Positions 37,248 to 42,328 of a stretch of 42,328 nt of DNA are shown piece by piece (positions within the stretch are counted from its first letter, which is position 1; each line of letters begins with the position of its first letter). The position numbers and the translations under genes were made by a program. The DNA lies in NCBI RefSeq assembly GCF_004122115.1, contig NZ_SBKP01000019.1, positions 1 through 42,328 of the forward strand, in the 5' to 3' direction. The notes beneath the pieces were generated by a model. The model saw only the letters and a program-made list of their open reading frames with translations. It did not search any database and had not been told where the DNA came from. The stretch is from Sphingobium fluviale (lineage in GTDB: Bacteria > Pseudomonadota > Alphaproteobacteria > Sphingomonadales > Sphingomonadaceae).

Positions 37248-40200
37248 CTATTCCTTGCCCGCCAGCAAATCGGCAAGACCAGCAAATGCGCCGCCACCGG
37301 CCGGACGAGTGGGCGCGGGGTCTTTGTGGGCGAAACGACGGTCTGGCCGTTCGCGCGGCGGGCCGGAGCGTTTTTCATGCCCCCCCTGCCGCGGCTTGCG
37401 CGCCGGACCGGCCTGATCTCCCTTGGGCTGGCTAACGCCGAAGCGCCGCTCTGTCCGTTCTTTGGGTTTGTGACGCCCACGAAACGCCCAGTTGGCGCCG
37501 TGTGGAGGCGCGGATTCGGGCACGGCCCCGGTTGCAGCTTCCAGCTCAGGCGCGATGGCTTCGGGCACCGAGTCGGGCGTAGGCGACGGGTCTGACAACG
37601 GGATTTCTGTCGGCTCGGCGGCGGGAAACTCCTCCGGCGGCGCGGCGGGAGCGGGATCGTCCGGCAGCACCGGCGTTTCGTCAGGGGTCGCGCCCGGCTC
37701 GTCCTCTGAAGGCGGGATGGGGGGCAGCTCTTTCGGACTATCCGGGTTTTCGGCTGTCGCGTCTTCTACCACCGGCTCTACCGCCCTCGGCGTGACCGGC
37801 CGGAATCCCGCACCACGCATGATCTGGTTGAACAGCGGTTCCCCCAGCCCCAGCGAAACGATGAACGGCGAGGTGGCGTCATAGCGCTCGTTCTTCGCGA
37901 TCGCCTCATGCCCGCCGCGTGCGATCCGCTCGATCATGTCGATGCGGATCTGCGTGTCGTTGAAGCCGCGATAGCCTGCGCGCGCGGCGCCCATTGCCTC
38001 CTCGCGCGCTTTCAGGTTGAGGACAACCGCGCCCGCCTGAGGCAGGGGCAGCATCGGTTTGTTGCGTTGCAATGCCATGAGAGCCAAACGCCACAGGGCC
38101 GCTCCGGGTTTCAACAGCGCATGATGGAAAATATCCAGCACGCCGATGGTGAAGCCCGCCTTGCGGATGATCTGGCGCTGGTCCTTGTCCAGCCGGTTGA
38201 GCGCATCATCAAGATCGACCCGCGCGATAATGCCGCCCGCGTCACCCAGCTGGATCAGCAGCGCGCGCACCACGGCGGGGGTATCTTCTTGTGTTGCAAG
38301 CTCGGCGATCCTGAGCAGCGGCGCGAGGTGGCGCTCATGCTGCGCATGCATCCAGGCGTTGAGGCGCGCGGTGACGCGGTTGGCAACATCCTGCCCCAGC
38401 GCGACAATCGCCTTGTCCACCCGCACTTCGGGGTGGAGCAGCGCGGGGCCGACGTGCAGCATCGCGACCTTTTCCTCGCGCCACAACAGGCCCGGCGTCT
38501 CGCCCGGCGCGGCGCTCAGCGCGAATTCGCCATCCGGCGCGGCAATCAGTTCCTCGGCCTTCACGGTCAGCATCTTTCCCAGTCGCCGCTCCGCCGCGGC
38601 CAACAGCAATTTCCTGTCCCCGCCCCGCGCCTGCGGATCGACGTGAAAGCGGAATCCCTTCAGGCTTCCTAGCGGCTCGCCATCGACATGCACAGACCCA
38701 TCCGCATCGATATCGACAGGCAGATGTTCATTTTTGCGGCCCAGGTCACGCAGCAGCACCGATGTGCGCCGGTCTACGAACCGCTGGGTGAGCGCGGCGT
38801 GGAGCGCGTCGGACAGTTTTTCCTCAAGCGCGCGGGTGCGCTCGGCCATGTCGGCGGGGTTGGCCAGCCAGTCCGGCCGGTGGGCGATATAGCTCCATGT
38901 CCGCGCCGCCGCGATGCGCCCGGAGAGCGTATCGACATCGCCCTGCGCATTGTCGAGCCGGGCGACCTGCCCCGCGAACCAATCCTGCGGGATATGGCCA
39001 TTGCCTTCGCTTAACGACCGCCACAGGCGGGATACGGTGGCGCGGTGATGCTCTGGCCCCAACTTCTGGAAATCGGGCAGGCCGCAGACATCCCACAAGC
39101 GACGGAGTTGCGCGGTGGAGCGGACGCGTTCGCGCACGGTCGCGTCATCCGCCATGGCTTTCAGCACGGCGAGGTCCACCGCCTGAGGCGCGGGGCGCAG
39201 CTCTGGCCAGTCTGGCCGGGCTTCGAGCGCGGCGATCAGGGCGTCTATGCCCGCGTCCAGCGGCGGCGCGCCATTGCGCCAGTAAAGATGCTCGATGCGC
39301 GGAAATTCATGCGCCTCGATCGCCTCGATCTCCTCTGGCCGGAAAGCGCCCTCGCTGTCCTCCCCACCCAGAGAGCCGAAGGTGCCATCCTTCTGATGCC
39401 GCCCGGCGCGCCCGGCGATCTGCGCCATTTCGGATATGGTGAGGCGGCGGGTGCGCACGCCATCAAACTTGCGCAACGATGCGAAGGCAACGTGGGCGAC
39501 ATCGAGGTTCAGCCCCATGCCGATGGCGTCCGTGGCGACGAGATAATCGACATCGCCGTTCATGAACATCTTCACCTGCGCGTTGCGGGTGGAGGGCGAG
39601 AGCGCGCCCATCACCACCGCAGCGCCGCCGCGCAGCCGCCGCAGCATCTCTGCCACCGCATAGACCTCTTCCGCCGAGAAGGCGACGATGGCCGAGCGTT
39701 TTGGCAGGCGCGAGAGCTTCTTCGCTCCCGCATAAAACAGGGTGGAAAAGCGCGGGCGCGAGATGATCTCCGCATCGGGCAACAGCGCGCGGACCATGCC
39801 CGAAAGCGCGCCGGAACCGAGGATCATCGTCTCGTCCCGCCCGCGCGCGCGCAGGATGCGATCGGTGAAGATATGCCCGCGCTCCGGGTCCGTCCCCAGT
39901 TGCGCCTCATCGAGCGCGACGAAGCTGAAGTCTCTGTGAAGCGGCATGCTTTCCGCCGTACAGAGATACCAGCGCGCGCCCGGCGGCTCTATCTTCTCCT
40001 CTCCGGTGATGAGCGCGACTTCCTTCGGGCCTTTGAGCGCCACCACGCGATCATACACCTCCCGCGCCAGCAAACGCAGCGGAAAGCCCATCATGCCACT
40101 GGAGTGGGCGCAGAACCGCTCCACCGCGAGATGGGTCTTGCCGGTGTTGGTGGGACCGAGCACCGCGGTGACCGGAGCGCGGGAGAGTTGGGCCATGGCC

Positions 40201-40268
40201 GCCTTGTCGGCCATGAGCGCTGGAGATGCAAGACCGCGAATCGGGCCGGTTGATCGGTCAACAAACAC
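37248..40268 (-). CDS. Suv3-like DExH RNA helicase with long acidic and basic C-terminal tail
   Basis: This protein of up to 1006 residues resembles mitochondrial SUV3-type RNA helicases. Walker A is GPTNTGKT (38-45), motif II is DEAQ, and motif VI reads QIAGRAGRHQKDG. The middle part carries the helical region found in SUV3. The last 180 residues are unusual: first Pro- and acid-rich, then strongly basic (GRHKPKERTERRFG, then KKRSGPPRERPDRRF-like stretches). The basic tail probably binds RNA. The start may be GTG 40268, which has GGGGTGAG upstream, or ATG 40214. The next DNA upstream is the integrative element. Confidence 0.93.
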   Translation of the reverse strand: MFVDRSTGPIRGLASPALMADKAAMAQLSRAPVTAVLGPTNTGKTHLAVERFCAHSSGMMGFPLRLLAREVYDRVVALKGPKEVALITGEEKIEPPGARWYLCTAESMPLHRDFSFVALDEAQLGTDPERGHIFTDRILRARGRDETMILGSGALSGMVRALLPDAEIISRPRFSTLFYAGAKKLSRLPKRSAIVAFSAEEVYAVAEMLRRLRGGAAVVMGALSPSTRNAQVKMFMNGDVDYLVATDAIGMGLNLDVAHVAFASLRKFDGVRTRRLTISEMAQIAGRAGRHQKDGTFGSLGGEDSEGAFRPEEIEAIEAHEFPRIEHLYWRNGAPPLDAGIDALIAALEARPDWPELRPAPQAVDLAVLKAMADDATVRERVRSTAQLRRLWDVCGLPDFQKLGPEHHRATVSRLWRSLSEGNGHIPQDWFAGQVARLDNAQGDVDTLSGRIAAARTWSYIAHRPDWLANPADMAERTRALEEKLSDALHAALTQRFVDRRTSVLLRDLGRKNEHLPVDIDADGSVHVDGEPLGSLKGFRFHVDPQARGGDRKLLLAAAERRLGKMLTVKAEELIAAPDGEFALSAAPGETPGLLWREEKVAMLHVGPALLHPEVRVDKAIVALGQDVANRVTARLNAWMHAQHERHLAPLLRIAELATQEDTPAVVRALLIQLGDAGGIIARVDLDDALNRLDKDQRQIIRKAGFTIGVLDIFHHALLKPGAALWRLALMALQRNKPMLPLPQAGAVVLNLKAREEAMGAARAGYRGFNDTQIRIDMIERIARGGHEAIAKNERYDATSPFIVSLGLGEPLFNQIMRGAGFRPVTPRAVEPVVEDATAENPDSPKELPPIPPSEDEPGATPDETPVLPDDPAPAAPPEEFPAAEPTEIPLSDPSPTPDSVPEAIAPELEAATGAVPESAPPHGANWAFRGRHKPKERTERRFGVSQPKGDQAGPARKPRQGGHEKRSGPPRERPDRRFAHKDPAPTRPAGGGAFAGLADLLAGKE

Positions 40269-40376
40269 GTCTCACCCCGAATAATGGCGGAAATCAGCCG
40301 CTTTAATTTGACAATAACGCAACATGACGGTTTTCCGTGCCTTTCCGGGTGAGTTTTCCAATCGTTTGAAAGTGCC

Positions 40377-41393
40377 CTATCTGTTCTTGCTCCAAATCTG
40401 CATTGCGGATCTAGCGAGTTTTGCTTGACTGCGCTTTTTGGCGTACAGCTCGATCATCTGAATGGACTGCCCGCTGATGGCCGCTGTCTGCGCCACAGAG
40501 CAGCCTAATTCGAGCAGCGTATTGACCGCATTCTTGCGCAAGCCATGCGGTACAACCTTATGCCCGCGCTCGGCCGCCCACTGTTGAATATTGGTGCGCA
40601 GCGTCATAGTGGCCAACCCTTTGCCGTGCTGGCCCTTTATGATCGGCGCGAGGTCTCTCGCGTGCTTGGCGAGTTCTTTTTCCAGATCCGGGTGCAATGG
40701 GATAACCAGTTGCGCGCCTGTCTTTTGCTGGCGCACCGCGATCTCCCCATTCGCAATGTCTCCCCAGCGCATCCTGACAACATCCCCAATCCTTTGGGCC
40801 GTGTAATAGAGCAGATGGACAGAGAGCCGCACTCGCACGTCGCTTGCCTCCAGCGCGGACTGCACCAGAGCCTCCGGCCAGGGATCATGCTCACCGATGT
40901 CCATCGGGTCCAGATCATCCGCCGGGCGGTTGTTCACATGCCCATTCTTGCGCGCCCATTTGTAGAGCGCACTGATCGTCGCCAGGATCATGTTGGCGGC
41001 CGCGGGGGTCTTCGCTCGCTTCTCCAGAAGGGTGGCCACATCCTTGCGCTCGACCAGTCCGGCGGGCGCGGTGGGTAGCATGGCGGCGAACACGCCCAAA
41101 TAGAGCGCATAGATCTTGCGGCTCGCCGGGGCCAGCCCCGCAAAATGGCTGCTGTCCTGATACATCTCGACCAACTTCGGGACCGTGAGCAATGCCTGCA
41201 CATTGGCGCGGCGGGTGCGATGACCGAGCATGGTCGCGTATTTGACGGCAAAATCCCGATCGCTGCGTGTGGGCAGTCGGGCGTAGATCGTCTTGCCCCG
41301 CGCATCCTTCTGCCCGGTGTCGAAATAGCAGTATTCCCTGCCCTTCGCTCTGACGATCTTGAGGTACATCATGCTTTTATGCCGCGTCGCCAT
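40377..41393 (-). CDS. Tyrosine-type site-specific integrase
   Basis: The 338-residue recombinase has the catalytic arginine in TAQRIGDVVRMRW, a downstream lysine region, HGLRKNAVNTL as the H-x-x-R box and the nucleophile tyrosine in IELYAKKRS. The usual GH of the last box is GQ here (ISGQSIQ). The N-terminal arm-binding part begins MATRHKSMMYLKIVRAKGRE. ATG 41393 overlaps the end of the excisionase-like gene by 17 bases. It should integrate and excise the element. Confidence 0.9.
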   Translation of the reverse strand: MATRHKSMMYLKIVRAKGREYCYFDTGQKDARGKTIYARLPTRSDRDFAVKYATMLGHRTRRANVQALLTVPKLVEMYQDSSHFAGLAPASRKIYALYLGVFAAMLPTAPAGLVERKDVATLLEKRAKTPAAANMILATISALYKWARKNGHVNNRPADDLDPMDIGEHDPWPEALVQSALEASDVRVRLSVHLLYYTAQRIGDVVRMRWGDIANGEIAVRQQKTGAQLVIPLHPDLEKELAKHARDLAPIIKGQHGKGLATMTLRTNIQQWAAERGHKVVPHGLRKNAVNTLLELGCSVAQTAAISGQSIQMIELYAKKRSQAKLARSAMQIWSKNR

Positions 41394-41619
41394 ACAGAGG
41401 TTGACCTTTTCGCCAATCATCGAGGGCCGATTCGCCCGTGATATTCTCGATGCTGGCATCAACCGCGGTGCGTGACCAGTGCGGCACACCTCCGATGTCG
41501 ATAGGCATTGGCAAGCGCCCTGCGATCATCTCTCGCTCGATGTCCACACTGCTCATGTCGAGATAGGCGGCGAGAGTGGCTTTTTTCATGAGCCGGGGCC
41601 AATCGGGTAGGCGTTTCAT
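41377..41619 (-). CDS. Excisionase/AlpA-like helix-turn-helix protein
   Basis: The 80-residue protein begins MKRLPDWPRLMKKATLAAYL and has a MerR/AlpA-like helix-turn-helix with DMSSVDIEREMIAGRLPMPI. Such proteins direct the integrase towards excision or regulate element genes. ATG 41619 follows GGAGAGG. It overlaps the upstream Cys-rich gene by four bases (ATGA) and the integrase start by 17 bases. Confidence 0.8.
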   Translation of the reverse strand: MKRLPDWPRLMKKATLAAYLDMSSVDIEREMIAGRLPMPIDIGGVPHWSRTAVDASIENITGESALDDWRKGQPLYGDAA

Positions 41620-42068
41620 GCGACCTCTCCGTCCGCTGACATTTCGGCCAGCCTCGGCCCGACGATCGAATTCAGGTAGCCTCGGCACAACCGCAACTTG
41701 CGTGTTATGGGAATTCCGGATTTGCTCTGCGGATAATCAAAGCCGTGCTCGGATCCGGGCGTCACCGGCACACCCTTGTGGCAATAGAAGGAAGCGCCGA
41801 ACGACAGCTCGATCATCTTGCTCTCCCAACCGTCTTTGTCCGCCTGCTCCGGTGATCCCTTTCGGAATGCGCAGTTGTTGCAGGGATGTCGGAACGCGGC
41901 GAGCGGTTCTTCTTCGCCGTGCGGGAGGGCAGACACCTCGAATGGCTCCCATGCTGTCCCGCAGTTCCCACAGACGCGCAGGGTTGTGGCGTAGAACTTC
42001 GTCAAGTCCTGTTGGACATCAGAGTGGCGCCTGCTGGCGCACCTGGGACACTGATCTGCGCCCTTCAT
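41616..42068 (-). CDS. Cys-rich, probable zinc-binding protein of unknown function
   Basis: I do not recognise the family. The 150-residue product has CPRC and CGNC separated by about 20 residues, a likely zinc ribbon, then CNNCAFRKGSPEQAD and a later FYCHKGVPV. The pattern is that of a nucleic-acid-binding or structural zinc protein of phages or integrative elements. The start ATG 42068 overlaps the stop of the upstream gene by four bases, and its own stop overlaps the excisionase-like start. It is thus part of one coupled unit with the integrase. Confidence 0.6.
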   Translation of the reverse strand: MKGADQCPRCASRRHSDVQQDLTKFYATTLRVCGNCGTAWEPFEVSALPHGEEEPLAAFRHPCNNCAFRKGSPEQADKDGWESKMIELSFGASFYCHKGVPVTPGSEHGFDYPQSKSGIPITRKLRLCRGYLNSIVGPRLAEMSADGEVA

Positions 42069-42328
42069 AGCTGATCCCCGTGATAAGTCGCCCTAACACC
42101 CTCCGGCGCCGGCTCATCCACCTCATCAAAGCGATTGCGAACCCCATCGGCGATAATCCGCATCAGACGGTGGAAATAGCGGCTATGCCGACGCTTTTGG
42201 TTCTCCCGATCGATCCATTCGGCGATGCCGTCCCGAGTTCCCATTGCCTTGACGATCGCCTGAGCCGCAGCGTCATCTACGGTGTCCGCGAAGTGAACAC
42301 CGTTGCGGAGCACTTCCTTGCTGTTGGC
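42065..42328 (-). CDS. Partial hypothetical protein of the integrative element
   Basis: The frame is open to the edge of the window (reading ANSKEVLRNGVHFADTVDD...), so the N-terminus is missing and GTG 42313 need not be the start. The visible 87 residues are polar and charged, with RENQKRRHSRYFHRLMRIIA. No family is recognised. It ends in a four-base overlap with the Cys-rich gene, so it belongs to the same transcript. Confidence 0.55.
   Translation of the reverse strand, partial: ANSKEVLRNGVHFADTVDDAAAQAIVKAMGTRDGIAEWIDRENQKRRHSRYFHRLMRIIADGVRNRFDEVDEPAPEGVRATYHGDQL

Larger units (their letters stand above)
40377..42328 (-). mobile_element. Integrative element, left part (runs off the window)
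   Basis: Four minus-strand genes with overlapping ends include a tyrosine integrase and an excisionase-like HTH protein. The integrase is at the extreme left, facing the helicase gene, as is usual near an attachment site. The left boundary should lie between 40268 and 40377. No tRNA is seen there, so the target is probably the intergenic space or the start of the helicase gene. The other end is off the window. Confidence 0.7.

Noticed and set aside
37492..37884. Gly/Ser-rich plus-strand frame opposite the helicase tail
   Set aside because: It is the complement of the Pro/acid-rich helicase tail and has no ribosome binding site; a composition artefact.
40290..40310. Weak GCGG/CCGC hairpin between helicase and integrase
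   Set aside because: The stem is only four pairs; not enough for a terminator or an attachment-site core call.

Overview
The window looks like the chromosome of a sphingomonad (Alphaproteobacteria, Sphingomonadales). The base composition is GC-rich over most of its length. The right half carries the block helicase / S4-domain RNA-binding protein / FdxA ferredoxin / CarD on one strand, an arrangement I associate with this order. This assignment is from general knowledge, not from a database search. Most genes are core housekeeping genes, with accessory DNA at both ends and a few small islets between.

Left edge (1-2280): the end of an IS21-family insertion sequence, with its characteristic multiple terminal repeats, has cut off the 3' part of an FMN-dependent monooxygenase gene of the NtaA/SnaA/DszA type. 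A LysR regulator is divergent from it. This stretch is visibly less GC-rich than what follows.

Metabolic and signalling block (2283-15005): a minus-strand set encodes a ferredoxin-NADP reductase, a CelD/BioF2-like GNAT acyltransferase and a cupin/JmjC-like protein. It is followed by a large membrane GGDEF-EAL-PilZ protein, lepA, a class I aminotransferase that probably uses a CTG start coupled to lepA, an M23 peptidase overlapping a bactofilin, and comM/yifB.

AT-richer islet (15060-16480): a cytoplasmic-looking M15-type zinc peptidase is followed at once by a small secreted protein, and three AT-rich palindromes lie upstream. This resembles a toxin (effector) and immunity pair and is the strongest candidate here for an undescribed system.

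Middle (16483-26218): gpmA, a dienelactone-hydrolase family protein, a secreted esterase, purA, a 26-residue membrane protein too short for ordinary gene calling, rpoZ, a phospholipase D/cardiolipin synthase-like gene that overlaps tail to tail with a PmtA-like phospholipid methyltransferase, a probable small RNA with a perfect cUUCGg terminator, a GcvA-like LysR regulator, a soluble diguanylate cyclase, hisE and a HIT protein.

Transport and iron (26329-31452): an APC amino-acid permease, a Bcr/CflA-type MFS exporter, and feoAB behind a near-consensus Fur box. Then come ssb, an NAD-dependent epimerase and pepN. Between pepN and carD lie a terminator and two tandem nested palindromes of a repeat-element type.

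Right edge (40270-42328): an integrative element begins just upstream of the helicase gene. Four genes with overlapping stop and start codons encode an integrase, an excisionase-like HTH protein, a Cys-rich protein and an incomplete protein that runs off the window.
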